In this document: piece after piece, positions 21,250-31,691 of the stretch
Layout of the letters: every line of letters starts with the position of its first letter
Position numbering within the stretch: position 1 is the first letter of the stretch
DNA from: Symbiodinium microadriaticum
Taxonomy: Eukaryota; Sar; Dinophyceae; Suessiales; Symbiodiniaceae
Reading direction: 5' to 3'
Assembly (NCBI GenBank): GCA_001939145.1
Contig: LSRX01000067.1
Location: 931,651 to 995,650, forward strand
DNA: 64,000 bases
Notes under the pieces: model-generated
Databases searched by the model: none
Told to the model about the DNA's origin: nothing
Seen by the model: the letters and a program-made list of their open reading frames with translations, nothing else
Translations under genes and position numbers: made by a program

Positions 21250-21356
21250 CTGCGGTATACTACAACTGTTGAGGATATAAATCCTGCATTACCTTAAGGA
21301 CCCCAAACTCCTTATTAAGGGGGATGCAGGATTTATATCATCAACTGTATAGTTAC
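21250..21356 (-). mobile_element. Foldback element occupying a whole GT-AG intron
   Basis: 107 bp. The minus-strand donor is CTACTA|GTAACT and the acceptor is ACCGCAG|CAC. The arms (about 36 bp) pair: TACAGTTGATGATATAAATCC... against the mirror of ...GGATTTATATCCTCAACAGTTG. Both neighbours are coding in matching phase. CACT occurs on both sides and may be a target-site duplication. Confidence 0.65.
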
Positions 21357-21400
21357 TAGTAGTGGCAGCGTTGCCTTGTTCAGCTGAATCGTCAGGACAA
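21357..21400 (-). CDS. Candidate exon upstream of foldback intron
   Basis: The minus frame reads GLLIVLTIQLNKATLPLL and ends at the GT donor at 21356. With exon 21169-21249 it gives a continuous hydrophobic-to-helical segment. The upstream boundary is uncertain (GGTAAGAGG lies just before). Confidence 0.45.
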
Positions 21401-21420
21401 TCAGAAGGCCTCTTACCATA

Positions 21421-21520
21421 TCTTAGCCTACCATGACCTGGGACCTTTTTTTTGTAGTTTCTTCTTAAGAGCTCCTGCTATAGAAGTTGTAGGGACCCTA
21501 CAAAAAAAAAGAAAAAAAAC
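21421..21520. mobile_element. Foldback element, family B (degenerate)
   Basis: The inner arms TTTTTTTTGTAG and CTACAAAAAAAAA are mirrored. The outer CTTAGCCTACCATGACCTG resembles the family B end CTACCATAACCTAC. Confidence 0.45.
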
Positions 21521-21567
21521 AGTACTGAAGGGTCGGGTCCAGGCTTAGGGTTCCCCAAGCCCCGGAG

Positions 21568-21612
21568 CTCTGTGGACGGCCAGGGGGCGGTCACGGCTGC
21601 TGCGGGATCCAC
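21568..21612 (-). CDS. Candidate exon, unknown protein
   Basis: A strong acceptor GGTCTTCTGCAG|GTG at 21613 opens VDPAAAVTAPWPSTE, after which the frame stays open. GC-rich with protein-like codon use. Confidence 0.4.
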
Positions 21613-21676
21613 CTGCAGAAGACCGCGAGTGCAGGCCTCGGCAGGGCTTCAGATGCAAAGCCTTACTGAGGGGGTG

Positions 21677-21686
21677 NNNNNNNNNN
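21677..21686. other. Assembly gap (10 N)
   Basis: Flanked by G homopolymers (GGGGGTG and GGGGGGGCGGGGG), which probably stopped sequencing. Confidence 0.95.
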
Positions 21687-22255
21687 GGGGGGGGCGGGGG
21701 TTACTGTAAGGCTAGGGTTTATGGGTTTTGAGGGCTTTAGGGCCTGCATTAAGGCGAGGCGTTTTAAGCTGCGCTGCCTAGCCAGGCCTGTTGCAACAAA
21801 ACAAGGAGACAGCCTGGCATGTTGCATTCTGTATATACCCGTAGCTCTGAACCCTAAAGGCTTCAGGGGCTCAGCTTAAGACCTGGGCCCACAAGCTAAG
21901 GAACTGAGCAGGAAGAAGCTTTCGGTCTTCGGGCTGATAGCAGTGTGTGGGGGCTACGCAGAGTTATGCATGAACAGGGTGTAGGGTAGTTGAGGGGATT
22001 GTGCATACACAGGGTGTCCTTAGATACCTTCCCTTCCATTTCTATGATGATGAGAAACTATTAGATAACCAGAGGGCCTCAGGGGCAGGTGCCCAGAGGC
22101 CTGGTCTGTGATTCCCGCACGTTCAACTTTGCTTCATCGAACCAGCACAAAACATGAAAGGAAGATCAAACTATCAAACCACGACTCGAGACTCCAAGTT
22201 CAAGGGTTGGACACTTGGAGCCTTACTCCCACCCCGGCTCCCATGCCCCAGACAC

Positions 22256-22460
22256 TGCAAAGGATGAGCATGTCCCCGAAGTGAACGAAGCCATCACCGG
22301 CCCGCGTGGTGGGGACGGACCTCGGGGATACTGCTGTTCACAGGCACCGCTTCGACTCCAGAGCAGAGGGCCAAGTTGAGGGCCCGGTTTAGGGTGCAGG
22401 CGTTGGCCGTCTCAGGGTGAAGGGTGCAGACGGGACAGAAGCTTGTTCGGGTTGCCGTGA
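22256..22460 (-). CDS. Coding-like island, possible exon(s)
   Basis: The minus frame LHPETANACTLNRALNLAL then CSGVEAVPVNSS occupies about 22460-22300. A second frame, AGDGFVHFGDMLILCS, covers about 22313-22266. Both have strong codon bias and overlap only at their ends, so a splice or frameshift separates them. The second peptide resembles the GYIHYGDKV-type motif of the axonemal protein CFAP161 (from memory, weak). Confidence 0.35.
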
Positions 22461-22739
22461 GAGGCTGATCAGTCGGCGAGAGCCTCCCGCAACCATGCAG
22501 CAGTGATGAATATCGGAATCCACATACTGAACACTGAAAGTCCGAATTGCACTGCTTCAATGAAGCCGTCGCACCTACACCGATGTACAACAGGTACGCC
22601 CTCCGGACTAAGCGTGCGATCAAGTCAAGACAGTCTGTGACTGTCCAAGGTTTGCTTACGCTTCTGAAATGAACCAACCAGAGGCAACATGTTGACCATA
22701 GGGGCCCTAATAACTAGAGTAGGGTCTCTTGGTGGGTAT

Positions 22740-22800
22740 ATATTTTAGCATATATATATATATATAATATACTATATAATATAGAAAAATACAGGGTAAT
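22740..22800. repeat. (TA)n-rich stretch
   Basis: TATATATA repeats and TATAATATA variants; no coding support. Confidence 0.8.
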
Positions 22801-23115
22801 ATAGAACATACAGTGGACTCGGGGTTTTATGGGGTCTATTCTACGACTAGACGAACGCGGACTATTTGGGAATGCAACTATTACATATATGCATACATGA
22901 AAGGGACATCCAGCCAACTTCGCAACAGAACGATGCATCCAACGTCGATAACAGCTATAGTACAAACCAAATCACATTTTAAACTTGAATGCCCATCAGT
23001 CTGGACAATCTACGACGAGCGGACACCAAGCGTGCCACAGGTCTGCACAAAACAAGCAGAGAAGCCTTGAGGCTGTCTCAGACTGACAGTAATCGCTGTT
23101 CGTCCGCGCCGGCTC

Positions 23116-23715
23116 TCAAGCGAAGACCGTCGTGTCGGTCGCGTTTGGCGCCGTGCGAGGAGGGCCTTGCGGCCCCGATGCCGAATTGCATGGCCCATGG
23201 AAGCAAATTGACCATGGTGTCTGCTCGTCAGAAGCCTTCTTGCTGCAATCCTTGTTGGCACACGGCTCCGTAAAGCAGCCATCTGGTGGAAGGACGGTCT
23301 CCTTCTCGTCGGACCAGTTGTCGTTGCTTGGGTCGTCTGTAACAGAGCTCTTGACCACGAGGGCATTTCCAACCATCTGTACAGTCAGACGCAACCTGTA
23401 GATCTCCAGCATCTCGGGGCATGGGGTTCCTCGCCAAATGTTCTCACAGATGTTCGCGAAGAGAAGATAGGGCGAGCCATCCGGGAACTGATCGAAGCAT
23501 GCCGACGCATTCTCACCCGCATTGTAGCCAGTGAGATACCCCCAATAATCGGCGGATCCGGAATAGTGACGAATGGTGCACAAGTTCGGGGCGGATACAC
23601 AGTCGGAGGTAGAGCAAAAAAAATCGAGTCCTTGCACTTCGAGCTTGACCTGACTCGAGGCTTCCACACCCGACACAATGCTTACAAAGAGGACAGCGAA
23701 GCTGAGGCGCGACAT
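23116..23715 (-). CDS. Secreted or membrane-anchored Cys-rich protein, uncharacterised
   Basis: 199 codons from ATG at 23715 to the stop at 23116. The N-terminus MSRLSFAVLFVSIVSGVEAS is a classical signal peptide (basic Arg3, hydrophobic core, small residues before the likely cleavage site near residue 19-20). The mature part has about 12 Cys, for example FFCSTSDCVSAPNLC, EPCANKDCSKK and SICFHGPC, consistent with disulfide bonding. Possible sequons are NAS, NWS and NAT. No domain family is recognised. Codon use is GC3-rich. The last 30 residues or so (Gly/Pro-rich) could be intron read-through. No neighbour clearly shares function. Confidence 0.65.
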   Translation of the reverse strand: MSRLSFAVLFVSIVSGVEASSQVKLEVQGLDFFCSTSDCVSAPNLCTIRHYSGSADYWGYLTGYNAGENASACFDQFPDGSPYLLFANICENIWRGTPCPEMLEIYRLRLTVQMVGNALVVKSSVTDDPSNDNWSDEKETVLPPDGCFTEPCANKDCSKKASDEQTPWSICFHGPCNSASGPQGPPRTAPNATDTTVFA

Positions 23716-24639
23716 CAGTGGTGGAGGAGATCTGGCTGAGGCAAGACAAGTGACCGGGCTAGCTGGCTGCCGCTTACGGAGCGACTTGAGTCAAAATTGC
23801 TGTGGGTTCCCGTGCGCCATATGTCTCCATGATTCTATCCAGTGCAGGCAATGCTGCTCGTCGTCAGCACGATTCCTCAACAAACCCATCTCCAAGGGTG
23901 TTAGCCGCATTTTCAAACTACTCAACTCTAAAGGATTGCCCTCCGACCGAAGATTTTGTTGCAGCGACTTCGCACGAAGTTTCCAGCAAAGGCATGACAG
24001 CATGAGAGACGAACACCGCCGTCACCTGAGCTTGGAGTCCTACAAAATCCCGAGGTTCAAGCACCAGCGTGTGCTGCAAGGTGTGCACTGCCCCCTGAAG
24101 CACCATGGTATGCTGCTTCTGACCTCAGGGAAGCGAATAGAAAAAGTCTCAGCCACAGAAGCTTCCAATGCATAGCGGCCCCACCCTAAACTTTTGTCGC
24201 ATTGTAGAATTCTGCTTTGAAGTGAGCAAGCCAATGATGCATGAATGTTGTGCACGATGCCTCTGGGTGCTTACAACTGGCAATCTCTAAGATATGGGCC
24301 TTCACGATTACAGCAATTTAGGCATATGCAAGGGTGCGAATATAGTGGGGGGGGTTCGGGGATGCTTCTACATGCTACTTATTATTCCGACATAATCAAA
24401 ACCACACATTAGCAGTACAAGTTCGACACAAACTGAGCAAGCAAATTGAAAGTATGCGCGATGCATATCTGTGTACATGGGCACACACACACACACACCG
24501 CAGCTCACAGACCTCTGCATATACGGATGGACACAAGATACGTGTCCAGCACACCAAGAAGGCCGGCAGCATCTCAGGAGCCGGGCATAAGTATTCCTGG
24601 AGGTTCTTCTCCTCCACCTCACAGAAGGGTCGGTTTATT

Positions 24640-24800
24640 AATGTGTTCTCAAAGGGAGGCCGAGTACTGTGAGACGGCGTACAGGTTCGAGAACACCCCC
24701 GAACTTACGCTGTCATCTCCCCGGTTTCCATGCAGGTTCCCGGCGCTGTTCGATCCCGTGAAGTTCATGCACGAGCATGATGCTTCAGGGTTTAGGGAGA
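24640..24800 (+). CDS. Candidate exon, unknown protein
   Basis: The plus frame reads EAEYCETAYRFENTPELTL then SSPRFPCRFPALFDPVKF and MHEHDASG with very consistent G/C third positions. The upstream acceptor is not clear. A donor could be TCAG|GGTTTAGGG at about 24788, again inside a telomere-type word. It is on the opposite strand to most neighbours. Confidence 0.35.
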
Positions 24801-24849
24801 TGTACTTGCAGGTGATTGGAGTTTCAAAATTTCAACGCTAAATCAACAC

Positions 24850-26800
24850 TGTAACCTGTAGTTGGAGGCATTTTCAGGAGCTTGGCCTCTATGCCTTCAA
24901 GCCACATGCAAGACGAAGCTAAACGCCAATGAGGTTGAATCAGGACTGTATGTAGGAAAGTGTGTCTATACATCCATGCTTCTACTTGTTTATGCGTCTG
25001 TCCATTACAAGAGTCAGCATATTTAGTAAATGAAACAGCGTGTTGGTCGGGTATTGGCCCGCTTGTTTTGATCCCGGGAACGATTCGTGGTCCAAACAAC
25101 TGCATGGGCTGCAAATATGCTGATAATGACAGGCCGCATATCACTCACCGAAGTCAGTCGAATTGTCTGCAAGTCTGTATGCTTGTATAAATTTTTGCAG
25201 GTGTTTATTTATTTATATATATATATAGTTGCACAGATATATGTTTAAAAGTGAGCTGAGCTCCGCCTGCACACTCTCCGTCCAGTCCGGCGCCTCCATC
25301 TGGCTCAAGCTGGGCCCTGGCTATCCTGTTCCGCCTACTTGGACGCCTGGGACTCTCCTGTGGGGCTCTGCAGCTGTACCTTATTAAGCTACCAAAACCT
25401 ACTTTTTGTTAGGGTCCCTATAAATTCTACATTTGGGTTTATGGTTATGGTAGCTTAAGGTATGGCTATGGGGCTAAAGGCCGAAGAGAGGTGTGTCAGC
25501 TAAATTCCACCCTGAGCAGCACAAACTCCGTCCGGCCACTCGTGTCTCTTCCTCACAATCCGATGTCGGATCGAGGCCCCACGTCAGAAAAGCTAACAGG
25601 CCTCCGTGTGAGAATTCAGCACACAGCTACTTACTACGCATCCTTTCTCAGGTCTAGATTGGTCGTGCGTCCTGAGCATGCTCGTTGCCATGACCTGCAG
25701 CTCGAAGTCTCCATGCATGGTGTTGTTGCACATGTCCGGTGAACCCAGGGCACAAACACCTACTCTTCGGCCAGCGAGCCCAAAAAAGGAGCGCGAGAGG
25801 CGTTGCCGGTGATGTGAACAAACGGACAAAGCTGCATCGATGCGGTCCCGAGTGGGGCACGAAACTTGGGACCTGGGAGGTTGGTGTATACGAACTCCAA
25901 GTCGCGAGTACTTCAGACTTCAGCGCTTGAAGGCTCACTCTGACTCAGACCCTGAACCATAAACCCCTACGATCACCCAGGAGGGCATTTGTCCGCTTTG
26001 AGGGCTAGTCAGGCACCGAACTTTCCCAGCTTTGCAGCAGCTCCTTGGCAGACCTGAGCACACGGAGCGTCGAAGACTGTGCTCCCCTCGTGGCCCTGAT
26101 ATAGCTGTGTATATTGTTGTTCTCATTCTTCGTCTTCTTATCTTCGTCTTGTTATGTTTATTGTGATTCGTAGCGGTATTAGCATTAGGAGATTAGCATC
26201 AAGAGGAATACGTATCAGTCTTGATTAATTAACCTGAGAACATACAGGCCGCTAAGCATACCCACACATTGCACCCCTGGAGAGGCAAACTCTGAGTGCA
26301 CCCAAGAAGCAACACCTCACCAGCCGCCACATCAAGTCCGTGACGTCCGAGATGAGCGGTGCGGTGGAAAACCAGCCTACCGCACACGAGAGGCATCACC
26401 AGGGCAGTCGGGACGCAAGTCAGTGTCATGGGAGACAATCATCCAAACACATACCCATGCAATGCATAGCTGTGTAGATATATGTTGCGTCTCTGTAATG
26501 TCTGTGAAGATTTAGATGCAGGTTTCTAGGTGCGTACGTTTCATGGCATGCATGCAGGCCTGTAAAAGCATAGCTGCATGCCTACATGTGTCTGTATACG
26601 CACCCGCTACCGACACACGTACGTGCACACATGCAAACCTCTGTGCGCACAGAGGCTTAGGCTCAGGTCATGGAGACAAAGAGCCGGAAACCCCCAAGAC
26701 TGTCCCGAAAAGCCTGAACTCTATAAACCTCATTCCCGAAACCCTTAGTAACATCTCCAACAGCTTAACCCCAAATCCTCAACCCTGAACCCGAAGCCTA
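24850..26800. other. No convincing gene
   Basis: Apart from the family B foldback and a (TA)n patch (25207-25226) there are only short overlapping frames. A minus start MEAPDWTESVQAELSS at 25297 is a weak candidate. Confidence 0.4.
25384..25458. mobile_element. Foldback element, family B (75 bp)
   Basis: Starts TTAAGCTACCAAAACC and ends GGTTATGGTAGCTTAA. The 11 outermost bases are perfectly inverted and 15 of 16 match. It is the cleanest family B copy. Confidence 0.8.
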
Positions 26801-26805
26801 AACCC

Positions 26806-26886
26806 TCATTGAAGATCGAGTAGCTTCTCCAAGGACTGAAGGAAGCCAGAGATGGCAAGGAGGCGCTTGTGCCACTTGTTCCAGTC
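26806..26886 (-). CDS. Candidate 3'-terminal exon, unknown protein
   Basis: The acceptor CGCGTAG|GAC at 26887 is followed by exactly 27 codons: DWNKWHKRLLAISGFLQ then SLEKLLDLQ and TGA. Strong codon bias and an amphipathic helix. Likely in one gene with 27110-27227. Confidence 0.5.
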   Translation of the reverse strand, partial: DWNKWHKRLLAISGFLQSLEKLLDLQ

Positions 26887-27109
26887 CTACGCGGTGCGTG
26901 TAGGGGACGTTTGGTGTAGGCCTCTGAGGGCTTAAGGTTTCCTGGGCCCTGTAGCCCCAAACCGCTGCGACATTCTAATTCTAGGGGTAAGGTTTGCAGG
27001 GCCCAAGGCCCTGTCTATCCCATCCTTCCGAAAGAGTATTTCTCAGCCCATCTTTCAACACTACCACCACCGCCGCTGCTCTAATGTTGGTGCCCGCAAG
27101 TAGTGGTAC

Positions 27110-27227
27110 CCCTGTCTCTGACGTCCTCGTAGGCGCTCATCATGTCCGGTTCGGCGAGCATCAGAAAGCGTTCGGTTGGGCCGCTGGAAGAAAGACCCAG
27201 GGCCGCTACAAGATCACCTCGAGGAGC
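27110..27227 (-). CDS. Candidate internal exon, unknown protein
   Basis: Acceptor CTCGAG|GT and donor AGGG|GTACC. The frame reads DLVAALGLSSSGPTERF then LMLAEPDMMSAYEDVRDR. It was the longest codon-biased frame in this area. The family is not recognised. Confidence 0.5.
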
Positions 27228-27523
27228 CCACATTACTCCAGTTAAGGGCTTCGAGGTTTGGGGAGTGGTGGGGGCGGTGAGGGTGGTTAGGGGTTCTTTG
27301 ATAGAGGTGGCCAAACCGTCTGCTCGAAGCCCTCAAAAAGAAACCGTAAACTCACTAAACCCCTAACCCCAGCGAAACCCTGAAGAAAGCCTAAAGAGAC
27401 CTGAAACACCCTAAACCCTATAGGCCCTATAAACCCCATAATGAAACCCTGCAGAAGGAAACCCCCAAACCCATTCTCCGGAATGCCCAAGCTCTGCTTC
27501 TCCCCGGGTGGCTCGGCAGCGAC

Positions 27524-27606
27524 TCGCGCGCCAGAGCGCGGAAGCCAAGGCCCCGGAGGAAAAGCCTCGGGGAAAGAGAAGAGGCGAGGGAAGGACGAGA
27601 CATGCG
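27524..27606 (+). CDS. Possible plus-strand exon (basic, Lys/Arg-rich)
   Basis: The tract CTCTGCTTCTCCCC...GGCTCGGCAG could be an acceptor, followed by RLARQSAEAKAPEEKPRG then KRRGEGRTR. The opposite strand is also open here, so strand is not settled. Confidence 0.25.
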
Positions 27607-28989
27607 GGTTTTCTTTGCTCTCCGGGTTTCGGGTTTAGGATGCAGGGTTTTAAGGTTTCGGGTTTGGGATTTTTAGGGTGGGGGAAGCCCGAGTCGTGCA
27701 GGGGTTTAGGGTTTAGGCTCGAGGGGATCATTTGGGATTTTAGTGCTTGGGGGGTTTAGGCCATCAAGGCTAGGGGATTTCGTTGCCTTGTAGGGCTTCG
27801 GTTTTCGGGGGCTTCAGGTTTTGGGAACTTAGGTCAGTGACTCACAAAGCTCCAGGATTTAGGGATCAAGGAATTTGCGTTTGGGGATGCAGGGCTTGAT
27901 GTCAATGCTGGGGGTCACGGGTTTCGTCTTTGCTTCCGTTTAGGGATCTATCCAAGGTTTTGCAAGTCGGTTGGTTAGTGATTACTGAGTTACCAGGAAT
28001 TTATGGATCTAGAGCTGAGAGGGTGTAGAGCCGCACGGCCCCGGGGCTCACAGCTTCGGTGTTCGCTTGCCAGGCTCAGTGGTTTGGAGTGAAAAGGGGA
28101 AGCCTCAGACCCGCTGAAATCATTTTTGCCGGTTGATCGTCACAAGGTCACCATGTAGTCGCATGTTTGCAGTGCAGCAATGTTTCCAGGTCTTATCATT
28201 CAGACTATGAACGGCACAATAATCCAAGATGCCACTATTCTTTTGTGCTATCAGCACAATCTCGTCGGCGCAGGATTGGGTGCAGGGCTTCAGGTTTGGG
28301 GAATTAAAGTCTGGGTTAAGCCAAGCCCAAGCTGTTGGCTTAGGGTTCAGGGCCGTGGGCCCTGCGAAGGTCTGAGTTTCAGAATTTGATTCGCCCAGAA
28401 ATCCTTTCGTACCGAGTTGGTGAAAACCGGAGTTCCACTTCAGGTGCCTGACTGATTACGTAGAACAGCTTCAAGGGTACTAGTCAAACCGAGCTCAATA
28501 TTTTTCATTTGGCAATTAGGGTGCCCTTAGCTGAACAGGAAGTCGTGGACGCAGCTGAAGTTGCTAATAAACTTCTTGCCAGTTTCAGCTGTCGAGTCTT
28601 GATGCCTACGACTGATTTGACTCGACTACCTGTATGCCGATGATAAACAAGATCGTTCCTGAAGTCCAGAAAGAGCGTGTGATGAATGGTTCTTTGGGAG
28701 CATCGTTAGCCGTTGGCGCTAAACTGTGCCCTCAACTGCTATGTTCGGGTTGGAGATGAACAAGGGTCTTAAGAGCGTCCTTAGTTGTCCGAACACCTCC
28801 AACCCAAACCACCATGCATAGAGACACCTGGGGCCCGAACTGATACCTAAAATCTGTAATAACTGTAGGAGGCTTCGATAAGTTTGTAGGGGTTGCAAGA
28901 AACCCTGAAACTCCAAACCTTTCAACACTCGTATGCAAGAGAACCCTCATGATTTCGCACCCGTATACGCCGTATACCCTTGAAAGAAC

Positions 28990-29094
28990 CCTGAGGGTAC
29001 GAAATGGGGACCCAGTAGAGTGGAGACCACGCCGCGACTCTGATACGCCGAGGTGCCACACCCCCGGCTGACGCCCCAGCTTCTGTTGGAAGCC
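28990..29094 (-). CDS. Candidate internal exon (105 nt), unknown protein
   Basis: Acceptor CACCTTCGCAG|GGC and donor CTCAGG|GTTC give exactly 35 codons in phase 0: GFQQKLGRQPGVWHLGVS then ESRRGLHSTGSPFRTLR. Codon bias is strong. Confidence 0.5.
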
Positions 29095-29485
29095 CTGCGA
29101 AGGTGCTAGACGTTCTTAGATGCTTTAGGGTTCATGTCGGGTTTTTATAATAAGTTCAGCGATTTGAGGTTAGGGTTTTCAGGGTTGTGGCTGTAGGGTC
29201 TAATCAATCGACATTCATCAGTTATAAGGGTTTAAGGGCAGTGTCAACTTTGTAGACTACGCCTACGACATCCTACAACGCACCCCTGAAGAACCCTCAG
29301 GGACTAGGGTTTAGGGATGACTCTGGCGGAATCACATGACATAGTTGCATCCTTACCTGGTGAAAGCTGCAAAAAGCTGACCTGGGGCCTCCAACTGTCG
29401 GACAGTTTTGGTTTGCAGGTTGAGGTAGTATCAGGGGTTGGAGTGTAGGGTTTAAGGGCCTTAAGAAGTAGAACAGGCGTCTTGG

Positions 29486-29608
29486 CTATATATTCTTCGC
29501 GTGTAGAACATGAGAAAGAATTTTAGCGGAGTGTCGAACCCGAGCCTCGTTCCCGATCCGAATGAGCCGTAACCACACGTCTGCAGGCTCCGATGCAATT
29601 GCCGTCAC
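29486..29608 (-). CDS. Candidate 3'-terminal exon, unknown protein
   Basis: The acceptor ATTGTGTCAG|GTG opens 41 codons reading VTAIASEPADVWLRLIRI then GNEARVRHSAKILSHV and the stop at 29486. Helical, Arg-rich. The family is not recognised. Confidence 0.5.
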   Translation of the reverse strand: MTAIASEPADVWLRLIRIGNEARVRHSAKILSHVLHAKNI

Positions 29609-30419
29609 CTGACACAATACATGGGGCCCTAATGTCGAACTAGACTTCTCCATTCGGGTCTTTGGGACGTTGCCTTTTGGGGGTCTTTTACACCCTGAAC
29701 CACACCAAGAGAGAAACAAAGACCCGTGAACAAATCCACCCTGAAAACAATAAAGGAATCAAGAGCAGTATAGTCTAGTATGAAGGCGTATGATTGCATG
29801 GAATGTTAATATGTAAATATATACTCATCTTATATGTATATATGTGGATGTCTGGTCGTCATCTGCAGCCTGGTATGGATGCCAAAACTTATTCTCGCCG
29901 AGGAGCCATGTTCTGCAGCCCCTCCACGACCTGCGAGCACTCCGTCAAGGCTCCCTCTAAATCTCAGATGCAGGGTTTAGGGTTTGAGCTTAGAACAGGA
30001 TTATTTGGGGTTTAGGTTTCTTTGAGACTTTAAGTGTAGATCTTCGAACTTCAGTCTATAGCGGTTTTGTTTATTTTGGAAATTGGGGATTTGGGGTTGG
30101 GATCTGAGGTTCACGATGTATGGCGGGGCTCGAGTGTGGGATTTCAGGCCTGTCGAAACGCAGTGGGCGAGCGGAACTTCGAGAACAAGAAATTAGAGTT
30201 TAGGGTTTAGGGGGTACTCTCTGACTCTGGTGCTAAAGAGCCTCGCCTCGAGGTAAGCTAACACGACTACACTGCAACCCTCAACACAACAACATCCCTA
30301 TAAACTCCTTTAAACCCTAAACCCCTCAACACCTATAAACCCTAAACCCTAAACTCCTATGAACTCCTCTAAACCCTATAAACCCCTCAACACTGTAAGA
30401 TGGGGTAGAGCTAGGGGCC

Positions 30420-30615
30420 GCCTCTCAGTAGTCGTAGTAATAGTAGTAGTAGTAGTAGTAGTAGTGGTTAGTAGTAGNGCAGAGTAAGGCCCCTAGGGCT
30501 CCATAGGGTTCAGGGTTTTAGGCCTTAGAGCTTGGGGTTCAGATGCTCCTATTTAGGAGTCCCCTAGAGGCTAGTAGTAGTAGTAGTAGTCGTCGTCGTC
30601 GTCGTAGTAGTAGTA
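30420..30615. repeat. (TAG)n / (GTC)n trinucleotide repeats
   Basis: TAGTAG runs at about 30426-30477 (with a single N at 30478) and 30571-30618, the second interrupted by GTCGTCGTC. Confidence 0.9.
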
Positions 30616-30758
30616 GTAGTCATAGAGGACCCCCGAGTCGGGATCTAGGCTTGAGCAGTCCAGGGTTTTAGTAGAGATGTAGAGACTGCCGTTTCAGGGG
30701 TTTTCGTCAGAGACGAAGGATCCATAGGGCTTAGGGTTTAGGGTTTAGGGTTTAGGTT

Positions 30759-30911
30759 TTAGGGGATCCCTGATGTTAAGGTGATGATGTAGGCGTGACT
30801 TGAGTCGGCCCAGGGAGGTCTGGGGCTTCTATCCTGTAATAGTCGACGTGGCTTTGCCTGGGCTGTCTTTTCTGCTGGCTTCTTGGCGTTTTTGAATGTT
30901 CGTTGACGCAC
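30759..30911 (-). CDS. Candidate 3'-terminal exon, basic protein
   Basis: The acceptor GCACACCAG|GTG at 30912 is followed by VRQRTFKNAKKPAEKTAQ then AKPRRLLQDRSPRPPW and a stop at 30759. Lys/Arg/Pro-rich. The last part may be beyond a donor. Confidence 0.35.
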   Translation of the reverse strand: MRQRTFKNAKKPAEKTAQAKPRRLLQDRSPRPPWADSSHAYIITLTSGIP

Positions 30912-31254
30912 CTGGTGTGCATTTCGAGTTAGTATTTCGGAAGTGCGGGGTAGGGGCTTAGGGTCTGAAACTTTTATAGGGTCTCTCGTAGCGAAGCAAT
31001 GCAAGCGCGGTTGTCACTTTTCTGGATGATCGGAACAAACGCAACGAAAACTACAACGCGAACACATCTGGAGCCACGGCCAGAACGATAATCATCTTGA
31101 CGCTCGATGTGAGGCCGGGGGGTGTGGCAGCTGAGGGGCAGCTTTCAAGGCCCCGATGAGATGACTAAGTCCATAACTGAGCACTCACAACCGAACCCAA
31201 ACTAAATTCACAGAAGCTCTGTCAGTCTTCAGAGCTTATGTCCCCAACTCGACA

Positions 31255-31329
31255 TCAAGATGAGAAATCATCTCCGAGTGGGCCACAAGATCCGTTAGCC
31301 CCCAGCCGTGCCAGCTTCGCGTCGCACTC
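31255..31329 (-). CDS. Candidate 3'-terminal exon, unknown protein
   Basis: The acceptor CTCCCTGCGCAG|GAG at 31330 gives 25 codons reading ECDAKLARLGANGSCGPLG then DDFSS and TGA. A second frame (LTDLVAHSEMISHL) is also open. Confidence 0.35.
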   Translation of the reverse strand, partial: ECDAKLARLGANGSCGPLGDDFSS

Positions 31330-31448
31330 CTGCGCAGGGAGCACCGGCCCCAGAGAATGGGTCCAACTCCCAGACTAACCTGCTGAACCTCAGGTAGACA
31401 GAAGCATCGTCGTGGTCATCAGCAAAGTCATCGCTATCGCCTCATCGG

Positions 31449-31555
31449 TATTCCTGTTCTTCATCATCTGCATCATTACAGTCATCATTCTCTTCCCTTT
31501 CTTCTCTGTCATGACCGAAACGGAAGTACAGGGGATCCGAGCTCTGGCCGTTTAC
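31449..31555 (-). CDS. Possible acidic C-terminal coding stretch
   Basis: In a second minus frame, SSDPLYFRFGHDREEREEN runs on to an acidic D/E/N/Q tail and TGA at 31449. It would follow acceptor CGGCCAG|AGC. It is adjacent to exon 31556-31691. Confidence 0.3.
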
Positions 31556-31691
31556 CCAGCTTCGTCAAACTTTCGTCCCCAAGTTTGCTCTCCTTCTCCA
31601 TGCGAAGCAAAGCATCTTCGGACGCCAGTCGATTCGCCTCTGCCTGGAGCTGGGGCTGTGTAGGGGCTTGCGTCGGTGTTGGGGCTTTGGT
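31556..31691 (-). CDS. Exon of a coiled-coil protein
   Basis: Acceptor AAGCGCAG|ACC at 31692 and donor CTGG|GTAAAC at 31555. The sequence starts with a Pro/Thr/Gln linker (KAPTPTQAPTQPQ) and then a helical part LQAEANRLASEDALLRM then EKESKLGDESLTKL. Codon use is coding-like. Likely the same gene as the Ala/Glu/Arg-rich exons at 33.1-36.2 kb (inference). Confidence 0.5.

Noticed and set aside
22256..22460. Similarity to axonemal protein CFAP161
   Set aside because: Two short motifs recalled from memory appear in reversed order relative to the known protein; too weak to name the gene.
25285..25308. Relict spliced leader (CCATCTGGCTCAAG against the dinoflagellate leader end CCATTTTGGCTCAAG)
   Set aside because: Only the last part matches, with a one-base deletion and one mismatch, and no coding start follows in the right orientation.
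31412..31663. Plus-strand protein with a strong hydrophobic segment (IASSVFLFFIICIITVII)
   Set aside because: It is the antisense of acidic/Ser-rich coding and CAT-repeat DNA; the minus strand has better codon use and splice sites.
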